A program made the translations under genes and the position numbers. Source: Thecamonas trahens ATCC 50062 (Eukaryota; Apusozoa; Apusomonadida; Apusomonadidae). Taken from it: a stretch of 64,000 nt of DNA. The notes beneath the pieces were generated by a model that made no database searches, was not told the origin of the DNA, and saw nothing but the letters and a program-made list of their open reading frames with translations. Numbering within the stretch: the first letter of the stretch is position 1; each line of letters opens with the position of its first letter. Below are positions 9,272 to 18,761 of this stretch, piece by piece. Location: the NCBI RefSeq assembly GCF_000142905.1, contig NW_013657650.1, positions 25,951-89,950 of the forward strand. The letters run 5' to 3'.

Positions 9272-10836
9272 ATGTCTGCAAGCTCGTCGTACGACTCGGT
9301 GTCTGCGGCATCAGACGACAGCTCGACTGCCTCGCACTCGAATGGCGAGCTCTTTGAGGCGCTTGCTGCTGCGGTGGAGTCGGGCGCGCAAGACGATGTG
9401 CGGCAGTTGGTGACCAGCGGCAGGCGAGTCCGTCGGGGTACCTTGGTCGCTGCTGCACGATCAAACGCGTCGCCTTTGTTGCTTGGCTGCTGGATCACTC
9501 GGAGCATACCGTGGAAAGCGCAATGGGCGGCAACGGGTACACGGTTGGCGGGCGGATGATGTGTGAGGCGGCGAGTGCCGGAGCCATTCACGTCGTGCAG
9601 TGGCTGGTGGAGGAGCAAGGCGTTGATCCGGACGCAGTGGTTGAAGGTGAAACTGCGCTCGACTTTGCGGCGTCGGCCGGCAGCATGGACGTTGTCACGT
9701 GGCTGGTCAAGTCTGCCGGTGCCAGGATCGACGGCGTGGACGGTTGCGACCAGACGCCGCTAGCGACGGCGGCAGGCGCCGGCCACATCGACATCGTCCA
9801 GTGGCTGGTGGAGAACGGCGCAGACGTCAACTTGGCGCGCAACAACCACTACACGGCTCTCATGAGCGCGATGCGCGAGGAAAGCACTGAGATCGTCGAG
9901 TGGCTCCTTGACCAAGCCAACGTCGATGCTGCATGGGCGTTTGACGGCAGCTCTGCGCTCACGGTTGCAGCCAAGACCAACAAGCTAGAGATTGTCCAGC
10001 GGCTAGCCCTTGTCGGCTGCCCGCTCGAGAGCCCGGGATCCGGCAGCGGCGGTGCGATTGTGGTTGCGGCCGACAGTAACGCCGGCGATGTCGTCAAGTG
10101 GCTGGTGAGTGAGAAGCAGGTGAGAGTGGACGCCGCCGACGCATGTGGCGAGACCGCGCTCCACAAAGCTGCGCGATGGAACTACCTCGATATTCTCGAG
10201 TGCCTTGCGACAAGCGGTAGCAGCAATGTCAATGCGGCCAACGAGCGAGGCGAGACGCCGCTCCATGCCGCTGTCGACAATGGCTCGAGCGATGCTGTCG
10301 AGTGGCTGGTGCGCACGGGCCGAGCGAGTCTGGACGTGCGGAACAACGATGGTGAGACGGCGCTCATGGCAGCCACCAAGCGCAACCGCTGGAGAATGAT
10401 CTATGGACTCGTCGAAGGCGGGGCTGACGTCAACGTTGCCGACGCGGATGGACGTTTCCCGCTGCACGTCGCAGCCGAGAACGGGCGCTACCGAGTTGTG
10501 GATGCTCTCGCCAGCGCCAGCGGCGTCGATCTGGATGTTGTCGATGCCGATGGCAAGACACCATTGCATGTGGCGGCGGAAGGCGGCGAGAGCAAAGTCG
10601 TCGAGCACCTACTGCGCCACGGAGCCTCATCCCAGGTTGCGGACAACAGCGGCGTCACACCGCTGCAGGCTGCGGAGCAGGCAGGCTTTGACGATCTCGC
10701 AGCGCTCCTCGCCATGGCCGTCAGCGACCGCGATGCGGCCCTAGCCGCCGTGGCCGAGTCTGCTAACTACCGCAGGCTTGACAAAGTCATGGATGGACGG
10801 GGCATGCCACCAGGCTTCGGCGGTAGTAGTACGTAA
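9272..10836 (+). CDS. Ankyrin-repeat protein, frame broken near 9466
   Basis: A protein of about 521 residues that is almost entirely ankyrin repeats (13 or so), many containing a WLV motif at the second helix (VVQWLVEE, VVTWLVKS, IVQWLVEN). The first ATG-initiated frame (MSASSSYDSV) carries the Ser-rich N-terminus and the first repeat but loses the repeat pattern at about 9466. The next frame resumes exactly in register (RVAFVAWLLDHSEH), so one missing base, for instance an extra C in the AAC/GCG run, restores a continuous 522-codon gene. An intron of about 65 bp is less likely because the restored sequence itself looks like ankyrin. The last 30 residues are not repeats. It is probably a cytoplasmic scaffold. 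Confidence 0.75.
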
Positions 10837-11283
10837 GCAAGTATGCAAGCGAGGAAGAAGAGGCCTTGACCACTTCCGCACAGCGAACACACGCCCTATG
10901 CAAAACGCTCGCCCCATCCCACCCGATCCCAAGTACGTAATGACGAGTAGCACACCAAGTCCACATTGCCATGTCTGTAATACCAAGCCCTGGACCTAGG
11001 CTTGATTTCCACCATCCCGATCCCGATCACCATCCCCCCCCTCTGGCCTCTGCCCGACGCTGGCCGACCGACTCGACCCGACTCGTCACGGNNNNNNNNN
11101 NNNNNNNNNNNNNNNNNNNNNNNNNNNNNNNNNNNNNNNNNNNNNNNNNNNNNNNNNNNNNNNNNNNNNNNNNNNNNNNNNNNNNNNNNNNCGGACATCA
11201 CGTGACTAACCCCCCCCCCCCCCCACCCCCTACCCACGCCCCTCACCCCACCCTACCCCCCCCCCCCCCCCCTGTCATTGGCC
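10837..11283. other. Intergenic region containing the assembly gap
   Basis: Between the ankyrin gene and the PI-PLC fusion gene. It holds the N block (11092-11191) and C-runs at about 11209-11232 and 11258-11273. No gene is visible, though sequence hidden in the gap is unknown. Confidence 0.5.
11092..11191. other. Assembly gap of 100 N
   Basis: A run of exactly 100 undetermined bases, a conventional placeholder for a gap of unknown size, with C-rich sequence just to the right. Distances across it should not be trusted. Confidence 0.99.
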
Positions 11284-13941
11284 ATGAGTGTGTCACCGTC
11301 AACGGCGTCGTCTGTCTACCCCAACCGAACATGGCTCATCATGTGGGGCGCATTGGGAGGAGTGCTCAACCTGGCAGCGCTCTTCATCATCAAACGATTG
11401 CTGGTATGGATGGAGACACGGGAAAAGTGGCCATCACCCGTCAAGCTCATCCATTATCCCTCGTTCACCATTGCTATCATTGCCTTTACTTTGGGTGTTG
11501 TTTGTGTCGGCATTCCAGAGAGAAAAGAAAATGGTGATGTCATCTCATCCATCGTCCTCTTGATCGGAGTCGCTTATCTCGCTCCCGTCGGTCTTCGTGA
11601 GCCGCTCTATGGCTCTGGTTGGCTCGCACTCTTCCTCGCCGTCATCGGCACTGCTATGACCTTTGGTCTGCCGAGGACCGTGCATGATTCGGGCGTCAAC
11701 ATCTGGACATCGGTCTTCTTTCTTGGCCTCTGCATCATCACCTTCATCGTCTTTGTCGCCATCGAGCTGGTGCTGTGGCGGACCTGGTCGCGCGGTCTCT
11801 CCGCCCTCGAGTCAGGGCGAGATCGCAGGCTTCTCATCTTTCTTTACGCGGCGATGGTGGCCACTCTGCGACAGGCCAACGCACTCGTACTCTCGGCAAT
11901 CATGTACGAGGTCGACGTCCGCGCCATCGGCAATGTCATTGTCTCGTTTGTCCTCATCTTTGGTGTCAACACCCTGCTCTCGGGCTACTTTTCCGTCCTA
12001 ACTCTCCACGACTACGACCTCTTTGCTGTGGTTGTTGTCTTTGCTGCCGTCCGCCACATCGGCCTCGTCATGGAGTCGTTCACCTTTGGCGAGGCCAACG
12101 TCTCGGACGATGCCTGGATCTTCTCGGTTGCTCTCCCGGCCGGCGGCGTCATTGTTCTCCTCGCTGCACTGGCTGCCATGTGGATGAGGCCCAACTTCTC
12201 CGCCCTCCACCTCTTTGACCCGTTCTCCGTCTCGTTCCTCGAGGTCACTCTGTTTGGCTCGTGCATGCCGCGCCGTGCGCCGTTCTACGACCCCAACACA
12301 CTGCTTTCGGGCGCCTCACTCGACGCCTCACGCGATGCCGGCTCCGGGTCCTCGTCCTCGTCGTCGTACGAGTACGTCTACACCACCACCTCGCTCTCGA
12401 CGCACGGCGGGCGAACCAGCCGCCCGCCGTCAGACTCCTCGCTCTCCGACGCTATCCCGGACGGGTCGTCGTCCGAGGCCGCCTCGGACCGCTTCGGCAT
12501 CGTCAGCACGTCATCGGCGCCGTCATCGTCGGAAGTCACCACATCCACATCGTCGCACTCGTCCAGCGAGCAAGAGGAGCGGATCTCGGTCTCGTCCATG
12601 TCTGCTGGCGCCGAGCGCGACATCCGCTCGCCACACGAGCTTGCCAACATCCACCTCGCCTCGCTCCGCCCGGCGCCGCGCTACGACGTAGCCATCACCG
12701 CCATGACGCTCGGCAAGCCGGTCGCACCAGGCTACCACTGGAACCTGCCGCTCCTCCGCCGGCCGGGCTCGGAAGTAGGGAGCAAGCTCCCGCCACGCTG
12801 CGACGGCGTCCACCTCATGCGCTCGCACTACTCGTGGACCACGAGGTCGATCTTTGCCTGTAGCTACCTCGCCATCATCTCGGTCCTCTACTTTTCGGCA
12901 ACTCTCATCCTCATGGCCGCGCTCTACAGGGTCTGCCCTATCCCGACCAACGAGAGCCGCATGTTGTCGCCGCCGCCGCCGCTGCCGGCCTCGTTGCTCC
13001 ACCCAGCCGACAACGTCCCGCTCTCACAGTTGCGGATGCTCGGGACCCACAATTCATACCACCTCGCTCCGCGCAAGGTCTTTCCGGGCTTTAACCAGGG
13101 CGCCCGGTTTTGGCGGTACTCACACAAGCCGCTGATCGATCAGCTTGCGCTCGGCGTCCGCGCCTTTGAGTTGGACCCGCATGTCCGGTCCGAGTCAATC
13201 TCGGTCTGGCACGTCAACATCTGGGACGACTTTTCGCTCTGTCCGTGCTTTGTCACCTGCCTCCGAGTCTTTCGCGAGTGGTCGCGCGACCACCCGGGCC
13301 ACGTGCCCATCATCATCCAGCTCGAGTTCAAGTCGCTCTGGTTTGCCGACCTTGTTGCCGGCATCAACGGCGTCCATCTCGACTCGCTGGTCATTGTCGA
13401 GCGCGACATCCTCCGCATCATAGGCCGCAACGCTATCTTTACCCCTGATGACCTTCGCAATGGCTCAGCCACCCTCCCGGACGCACTCGCTGCAAACTCG
13501 CCGCCCGGCTGGCCGCGCCTTGGCGCCCTCCGCAACAAGTTCATCTTTATACTCGACGACGCCTCGTCCACCCGCGCCGCCTATCTCGCGCCGTCGCTCG
13601 TCCTCCGCAACCGCATCATGTTCACCACCACTGTCGACGGCGAGGCCGTCTCGCCATGGACCTCGGTCTTCAAGTACAACTCGCCGCTCTCCGAGTCGGG
13701 CGCCAAAATCGCCGAGCTCGTCACCCAGGGCTTCCTCGTCCGCACCCGCGCCGACACCGAGGACCTCTCCGAGCAAGTCGATGAGAAGCGGGCCATCGCC
13801 GCCAACGACTCAATGGCCCAGATCGTCTCGTTCGACTGGACGCCCGAAATCAAGTGGGCTTCGTACTTTTCGCCTTCGCTCCTCGCCTGCATCGCCAACG
13901 CCACCGTTCCCTGCTCGTCATGGTGGGAGTGGGAGCTGTAG
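11284..13941 (+). CDS. Polytopic membrane protein fused to Ca2+-dependent PI-PLC domain
   Basis: An 885-residue protein in three parts. Residues 1-310 contain about eight hydrophobic helices (for example GVLNLAALFIIKRLLV, FTIAIIAFTLGVVCV, VFFLGLCIITFIVFVAIEL, VIVSFVLIFGVNTLL). Residues 350-480 are a Ser-rich, probably cytoplasmic linker. After one more helix (about 525-550), residues 570-885 match the Ca2+-dependent phosphoinositide phospholipase C family (PI-PLC-C1 type): GTHNSYH near residue 586 carries the likely catalytic His, followed by YSHKPLIDQLALGVRAFELD and an IIIQLEFKS block. This family is best known as soluble secreted bacterial or fungal enzymes, so the membrane fusion is unusual. 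The expected reaction is cleavage of phosphoinositides. The first ATG of the frame is used. Confidence 0.8.
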   Translation: MSVSPSTASSVYPNRTWLIMWGALGGVLNLAALFIIKRLLVWMETREKWPSPVKLIHYPSFTIAIIAFTLGVVCVGIPERKENGDVISSIVLLIGVAYLAPVGLREPLYGSGWLALFLAVIGTAMTFGLPRTVHDSGVNIWTSVFFLGLCIITFIVFVAIELVLWRTWSRGLSALESGRDRRLLIFLYAAMVATLRQANALVLSAIMYEVDVRAIGNVIVSFVLIFGVNTLLSGYFSVLTLHDYDLFAVVVVFAAVRHIGLVMESFTFGEANVSDDAWIFSVALPAGGVIVLLAALAAMWMRPNFSALHLFDPFSVSFLEVTLFGSCMPRRAPFYDPNTLLSGASLDASRDAGSGSSSSSSYEYVYTTTSLSTHGGRTSRPPSDSSLSDAIPDGSSSEAASDRFGIVSTSSAPSSSEVTTSTSSHSSSEQEERISVSSMSAGAERDIRSPHELANIHLASLRPAPRYDVAITAMTLGKPVAPGYHWNLPLLRRPGSEVGSKLPPRCDGVHLMRSHYSWTTRSIFACSYLAIISVLYFSATLILMAALYRVCPIPTNESRMLSPPPPLPASLLHPADNVPLSQLRMLGTHNSYHLAPRKVFPGFNQGARFWRYSHKPLIDQLALGVRAFELDPHVRSESISVWHVNIWDDFSLCPCFVTCLRVFREWSRDHPGHVPIIIQLEFKSLWFADLVAGINGVHLDSLVIVERDILRIIGRNAIFTPDDLRNGSATLPDALAANSPPGWPRLGALRNKFIFILDDASSTRAAYLAPSLVLRNRIMFTTTVDGEAVSPWTSVFKYNSPLSESGAKIAELVTQGFLVRTRADTEDLSEQVDEKRAIAANDSMAQIVSFDWTPEIKWASYFSPSLLACIANATVPCSSWWEWEL

Positions 13942-13943
13942 CC

Positions 13944-15047
13944 ATGTTAAATTCCCGCCACCCGACGCCGCTGACATCTCACACCAACACTCGTCGCGCG
14001 ATCATGAGCATCCGCACCCTCCTCACGACGCTCATCAGCGAGCTCGTGGCGCATACCTCCCACCATCCTTGGGCCTCTCCTCAGGCCGACATGCGGGCGC
14101 TTGCCTGCTCGATCCTCGCCTCGCACCCACCTGGCGGCGTCCATCTTCCGCCGGCCGCCGGACATCCGCACAATCTCCTCGAACACGCCCGCCACGGCAA
14201 AGACCTCCGGACCCAACGGCCGATCGAGTGGACGACGCTCTCGAGCCTCTCGCGCGATCTCCCGCTCCCGCCATCGGCCTTTACCGCAGCTGCCGCAGCC
14301 ATCGCCGCAAGATCCACCGCCGTCCCTGTCCCCTACATCACCGGCTTTACCGAGTTTGGCGAGCATCTCTTCCGGGTCGCCTCGCCCGACGGCGACCGCG
14401 TCCTCGTCCCTCGCCCTGCCTCGGAGCTGCTTGTGGAGCGAGCCACAAAGGCGCTTACCAGTCTCTCTTCACCCGCTGCCTCGGTCCTCGAGCTCGGTGT
14501 CGGCTCTGGCGCGGTGCTCATCTCGGTCGCGGCTGCTGCCGCCGACTTGCCGCGGCCCGTGGCTGCCGTCGGCGTCGACGTGGCGCCGGCCGCGCTACGG
14601 CTGGCGGAGGTCAACGCCCAGGCCGTGGCGGTCGATGCCAAGAAAGAGCTTGATGTCTCGCTTCTCGCCTCGTCGTGGATGACCGAGCTGCTGGCCTCGC
14701 CGGCTACCTTTGACGTCATCATCTCCAACCCGCCTTACCTCTGCTCGCACGAGATCGGCGCGGCGCCCCACTCGCCGCTCGCCCACGAGCCGCGGGGCGC
14801 ACTCGACGGCGGCGAGCATGGTCTTGACCCGTACAAAGAGCTCTTTCATCCTGATGCACCCGATGGAGCGACTGCACTCGACGCTGCGCTCACTCGCGAG
14901 CGCGGCGGGCGGATCCTGCTCGAAATCGGCTCGTACCAGGCCGACGACGTGGCGTCGTTGGTCCACGCCTCGCGACGGTTCGCCGTCGTTGACGTCCACA
15001 AAGACCTCGAGGGCTGGGACCGGGTTGTGGAAGTCGCTCGTCTTTAG
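13944..15047 (+). CDS. HEMK1: HemK/PrmC-type N5-glutamine methyltransferase
   Basis: An AdoMet-dependent methyltransferase of the HemK/PrmC family, which methylates the glutamine of the GGQ motif in peptide-chain release factors. The AdoMet-binding motif VLELGVGSGAV and the signature SNPPY are both present, and the middle block VPVPYITGFTEFGEH is the family's substrate-side motif. The ATG at 13944 adds a 20-residue basic leader (MLNSRHPTPLTSH) that could be a mitochondrial presequence; the alternative ATG at 14004 gives 347 residues. The first choice leaves only 2 bp after the stop of the PI-PLC gene, so its transcript must start inside that gene. Its stop codon interlocks with the stop of the convergent FN3 gene. 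Confidence 0.88.
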   Translation: MLNSRHPTPLTSHTNTRRAIMSIRTLLTTLISELVAHTSHHPWASPQADMRALACSILASHPPGGVHLPPAAGHPHNLLEHARHGKDLRTQRPIEWTTLSSLSRDLPLPPSAFTAAAAAIAARSTAVPVPYITGFTEFGEHLFRVASPDGDRVLVPRPASELLVERATKALTSLSSPAASVLELGVGSGAVLISVAAAAADLPRPVAAVGVDVAPAALRLAEVNAQAVAVDAKKELDVSLLASSWMTELLASPATFDVIISNPPYLCSHEIGAAPHSPLAHEPRGALDGGEHGLDPYKELFHPDAPDGATALDAALTRERGGRILLEIGSYQADDVASLVHASRRFAVVDVHKDLEGWDRVVEVARL

Positions 15048-18000
15048 TGGCTCTCCGGCGACGGACCGGTCGGCGTCCGATGCAGGTACGGAATGGGCGT
15101 GACGGGGTCGGGCCCGGCCGGATGGCTCTGGCTCGGCGTGCGCGGCAGTGGCATGAACGGAACGGGCGAGGCCTTGTGGACCGGCGGGAGTGCCAGCGGG
15201 CGCCGCCGTGCCGACGACGGGGTTGGATGAAGGCCGAGGATCCGGGTCGGCGAGAGCGAGCTGTGGAGCATCGAGGCCTCGGATGCGAGCGCCGAGTCCT
15301 CCATAGTCGATGCCTCCAGCGACCGGTCGCCGCGGACCAGGCCCGGGCCAGCGTAGGTTGTTGTCGGGCGCGACGGGCGAGCGCCGGCTGCAGTGGAGCT
15401 CCCGAGTGGTGTCTCGGCCCTGCCAAGCGGCGTCGCCACTGAGGCGTCGATGCCGATGCGGCCGCGGGCAGCAGCGCCCGCTGGCGTCTCGGCGAGATGG
15501 ACCGGCGACGGCGCGAGCGCCGCTCGTGCAACTCTGCCGCTGCTGCCGCTGCTCCGCAGCGGGCGTGGCGCCTTGGCACCTGTCGAGAACGGCGAGCGGC
15601 GCGGCGCGGCGTCGGTCATCGGCAGCGGTGCCTCGGAGCTGTCGAGCTCAGCAAGACGAACGCCGCGCCCAGCCGAGCCTCCGGCCGCGACAGCCGCCAG
15701 TGCATCGTGGCGCGGCGTGGCCGGTGGCGACGGCTGGACTGCAGTTGGCCGCTTCGAGCCCATACCTTGCCCGCGAACGTAGCTTGCGACGGCGACAACA
15801 GCCACCGCGCCGATGCAGAGGACCGCGAGCACAATGAGAATGACCCAGACTGCGACGTACTTGGACCACGTGGTCGGCGGAGCCGCGGCGTGTGCAGAGG
15901 CTGCGGGTAGATAGGCATCGGCGTCAGCAACATACACACTCGGTGCGAGCGCAGCATAGCCAGGGTCAGACGGCGCGGCCACGGTCCCGAGCGGGACTGT
16001 CGGTTCGGCCGCGAGCGCCACGAGCGCGTCGGCCGAGAGCTCAACGGTGGCCGTGCCGGGAAGGCTGAGCGAGGTGGCGCCGGCAGCGGCCAGGAGCGGC
16101 GATGCAGTCATGTCGAGGGTCACGGGGCCGACCGGCGTTGACGCCAGCGAGATGGCGATGCTGAGCACGGCGAGCATCCCAGTCTGGGCGCCGGGCGGCG
16201 GCGGGGTAAGGACCGCGGTGGCGTTGATGGCGATGACGTCTGTGTCGACAAAGATGACGGCGTCAGCGACGGTGGAGGCAAAGCCGCTGTAGAAGAGAGA
16301 TGCCGAGGAGGCGGCGTCTGGCCCGGCGACGACCAGCGGGCCGAGGCTGAGGCCGGCCGGAAGCTGCGGCGAGCCGTCGGCGGCGCGGTGGGCGACTGGC
16401 GAGCCGAGAGCCACGACCGAGATGGTCTGTGGAATGTTCCACTCGCCGGGCGCAAAGGCGACCGAGGTGGTACGCAGCTCGATGTGTGGCGAGTCGATGG
16501 CGAGCGGGACCGAGATAGTTGTCCCAGGTGCCGGCGGGGTGGGAAGCGTGAGCAGGAGCGAGAATGCGGTGCCGGCGTCGGTCTCACGAACGACCAGCGG
16601 GAGCGGCGGCGCAAAGTCGAGCCGCGGGTCCGAGCCCCATGCCAGCGTGGTAAACGAGACTGGGGTCGAAGCAGCCGACGCGAGACCGGCCGAGCTGGTC
16701 ACAGCCAGCCGCGCGGTGTAACTGGTCGACCCGAGGAGGCGGAAGAACGGATCGCCGCCCGACGACGCCACATACTGGGACGGCCAGCCGGACGAGATGA
16801 CGGTGAGCTGGCTGACGGTGAGCGTTCGCGAGCCGATGCCGTCGACAGAGATGGTGACGTTGGCGAGCGAGGCGAGCGTGCCACCGAGCGCGTCAGGCGA
16901 GTTGATGGTGAAGCTCAGCTCGACGTAGGTCTCTCCAACTCCGGCGACCGCAACGCTGGTCGGCGCAGCTGGGATGCCGGGCGCGGTGGCGCCGTCAGCA
17001 GTGACGGCGGCCGACGTGAGGCCGGCATCTGAGGTGGCTGTCGCCGTGACGGTGTACCCTGTGCCCTGAGCAAGGCCGGTAAAGGTGGTCGAGAACGGCG
17101 CAGACGCCGGCAGCGTCTGCGAAGTTACGACGCCCGATGCGTCGACAAGGACGAGCGTGACGTTGTCGAGTGCAACAGCGGCGCCACCAGAAAAGGCTGG
17201 GAGACTCCACGTGGCGGCAAGCGTTGCGGGGGTACCGACTGGCGCGGGCGCCGACGACGGGCTCAGCGAGAGCAGCGGAATTGCTGACGGCGGCGCCACA
17301 GGAGTTGTGAACGCAAGCGGGGCCGAAGCGTGCGAAGTGACGCCGAGCGAGTTGTGCGTGGCAAGTGTGAGCTCGTAGCGAGTGCCCGGAACGAGGGCGT
17401 GGAGACGCCAGGGCTTGGCCGCCGGAAGGACGAAGGCGACGGGCGTGTAAGGCGCGTCCGGGCCATCGAAGCGGGTGAGGCTGGCGTTGTAGGCGGCGAC
17501 GTGGGCAGAAGCAGCACCGACGGCGAGAGGTGGCACAAAGTCGAGGTCGGACGAGACGGTGTGCGGGTCTGTGGCGAGCGCTGGGGCGATAAGCAACGAC
17601 GAAACGAGCTCGAGTAGGCCTGGTGGGTCCGGCGGGCCGACTGGCGTGACAACCACGAGCGGCGGGGTGGAGAACGGCGAGAGCAAGCCGGCCGAGTTGA
17701 GGGTGGATAGGCGGATGGAGAAGGTGGTGCCGGGCAGGACCGAGAGGAACAGCGTAGCCGAGGTGGCGTCGTCTGGAGTAACAGCAACGACATCTGCGCC
17801 TGCGGCCGGACCTTCGGTAGCAACATATGCGATATGATAGCCGGCGACTGCGAGCTGTTCGCCGCCGCCAAATCCTGTCTCCACGGGCGCGTTCCACTGC
17901 AACGAGATGGCGCGCGGAGCCGGCGGCGAGGCGATGGCGAGATCTGTGGGCGGATCAGGCGACGATGGCGAAGTAGCGGCCGAGACCGAAGGCGAAGGCG

Positions 18001-18364
18001 GCGACGACTTGCCTGCTTCCGTCATGGTAACAACTGTGAGGTCGTAGTTCCAGCCCGGCTGAAGGCCCGTGACGGTGTGGGAGGTGAGCGAGGGCGAGGC
18101 GAGGAGGACCGAGACCGGGGAGGGAGCCGCAGGAGAAGGCGGAGGAGCGGCGAGAGCGGTGGCGGCGATACGGAAGCCAGCAATGGGCGAGGGAGGAGCA
18201 CCCGTGTATGTCGGCAGCTGCCACGAGAGAGAGACAGACTCGGCAGACGAGCCAGTCACCGCCAGCCCTGACGGAGGGTCAGGGAGGGAGCCAGCTGCAG
18301 AGGCCGAGCTGGTGAGGAGGAGGAGAAGGAGGAGGACGGGGCATGTGGGCCACCATACCCGCAT
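15044..18364 (-). CDS. Fibronectin type III single-pass membrane protein
   Basis: A protein of 1106 residues with a strong signal peptide (MRVWWPTCPVLLLLLLLTSS) at the ATG chosen; the frame is open further upstream but that part is not conserved-looking. The ectodomain has about five FN3-like modules, seen from repeated starts such as PDPPSGLAVTGSS, PDPPTDLAIASPP and PAAPTSVAVAGVG, with W/Y core residues and GTxYxxxV-like strands. A further 350 residues without clear family similarity follow. One transmembrane helix (WVILIVLAVLCIGAVAVVAV, about residues 860-885) leads into a Ser/Pro/Ala-rich cytoplasmic tail of about 220 residues. The architecture suggests an adhesion or receptor-like surface protein. 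The last codons overlap the HemK-like gene. Confidence 0.82.
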   Translation of the reverse strand: MRVWWPTCPVLLLLLLLTSSASAAGSLPDPPSGLAVTGSSAESVSLSWQLPTYTGAPPSPIAGFRIAATALAAPPPSPAAPSPVSVLLASPSLTSHTVTGLQPGWNYDLTVVTMTEAGKSSPPSPSVSAATSPSSPDPPTDLAIASPPAPRAISLQWNAPVETGFGGGEQLAVAGYHIAYVATEGPAAGADVVAVTPDDATSATLFLSVLPGTTFSIRLSTLNSAGLLSPFSTPPLVVVTPVGPPDPPGLLELVSSLLIAPALATDPHTVSSDLDFVPPLAVGAASAHVAAYNASLTRFDGPDAPYTPVAFVLPAAKPWRLHALVPGTRYELTLATHNSLGVTSHASAPLAFTTPVAPPSAIPLLSLSPSSAPAPVGTPATLAATWSLPAFSGGAAVALDNVTLVLVDASGVVTSQTLPASAPFSTTFTGLAQGTGYTVTATATSDAGLTSAAVTADGATAPGIPAAPTSVAVAGVGETYVELSFTINSPDALGGTLASLANVTISVDGIGSRTLTVSQLTVISSGWPSQYVASSGGDPFFRLLGSTSYTARLAVTSSAGLASAASTPVSFTTLAWGSDPRLDFAPPLPLVVRETDAGTAFSLLLTLPTPPAPGTTISVPLAIDSPHIELRTTSVAFAPGEWNIPQTISVVALGSPVAHRAADGSPQLPAGLSLGPLVVAGPDAASSASLFYSGFASTVADAVIFVDTDVIAINATAVLTPPPPGAQTGMLAVLSIAISLASTPVGPVTLDMTASPLLAAAGATSLSLPGTATVELSADALVALAAEPTVPLGTVAAPSDPGYAALAPSVYVADADAYLPAASAHAAAPPTTWSKYVAVWVILIVLAVLCIGAVAVVAVASYVRGQGMGSKRPTAVQPSPPATPRHDALAAVAAGGSAGRGVRLAELDSSEAPLPMTDAAPRRSPFSTGAKAPRPLRSSGSSGRVARAALAPSPVHLAETPAGAAARGRIGIDASVATPLGRAETPLGSSTAAGARPSRPTTTYAGPGLVRGDRSLEASTMEDSALASEASMLHSSLSPTRILGLHPTPSSARRRPLALPPVHKASPVPFMPLPRTPSQSHPAGPDPVTPIPYLHRTPTGPSPESH

Positions 18365-18761
18365 GCTTGGAGGGGGTAGGAATGTGGGGGAGGGGAGGGG
18401 GAGGGAGAGAGAGAGAGAGAGAAGGTAAAAGGTCGTGGTTCTGTGCGCGGGGGGCGGAGGGTGTGGTGCCTGTGCGCGCCAAGGGTGGCATGGGCGACAG
18501 ACCGAGTTTGGCGCCAAAATACGAGAAATGGCGCCAAAATATGGTGGCGCCAAAAATGTTAAACGTCACGTGAGGATGAACCATAAATTCAAGGAGAGGC
18601 TTTGATGGTGGCTGTGGCTGTGGCGAGGTGGCGAATGTTCCAGAAGAGTGAGGCGAGGCGCGGCATGTTGCCAAACGTGGCGGAGGGGGGGGGGGGGGGG
18701 GGACAAGGGCCACATACAGGGGACCGGGTGATACCTGACCACTTTTATTCCATTGTACACC
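18365..18761. promoter_or_regulatory. Divergent promoter region with three E2F-like sites
   Basis: This 397-bp gap separates the leftward FN3 gene from the rightward repeat protein. It holds three copies of GGCGCCAAAA within 50 bp (18507-18555), a CACGTG E-box at 18567-18572, a GA-repeat at about 18395-18425 and a G-run at about 18686-18703. The first site is a perfect palindrome TTTGGCGCCAAA. Confidence 0.6.
18507..18555. promoter_or_regulatory. Cluster of three GGCGCCAAAA (E2F-type) motifs
   Basis: TTTGGCGCCAAAA at 18507-18519, TGGCGCCAAAA at about 18529-18539 and TGGCGCCAAAAA at about 18544-18555 are spaced 19 and 16 bp apart. They match the core TTTSSCGC recognised by E2F/DP factors, which are conserved across eukaryotes. 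Which of the two flanking genes they control cannot be told from sequence. Confidence 0.55.

Noticed and set aside
9450-9520. Short intron in the first ankyrin exon instead of a base error
   Set aside because: GT and AG dinucleotides exist, but the sequence that would be removed itself encodes a well-formed ankyrin helix, so a missing base explains it better.
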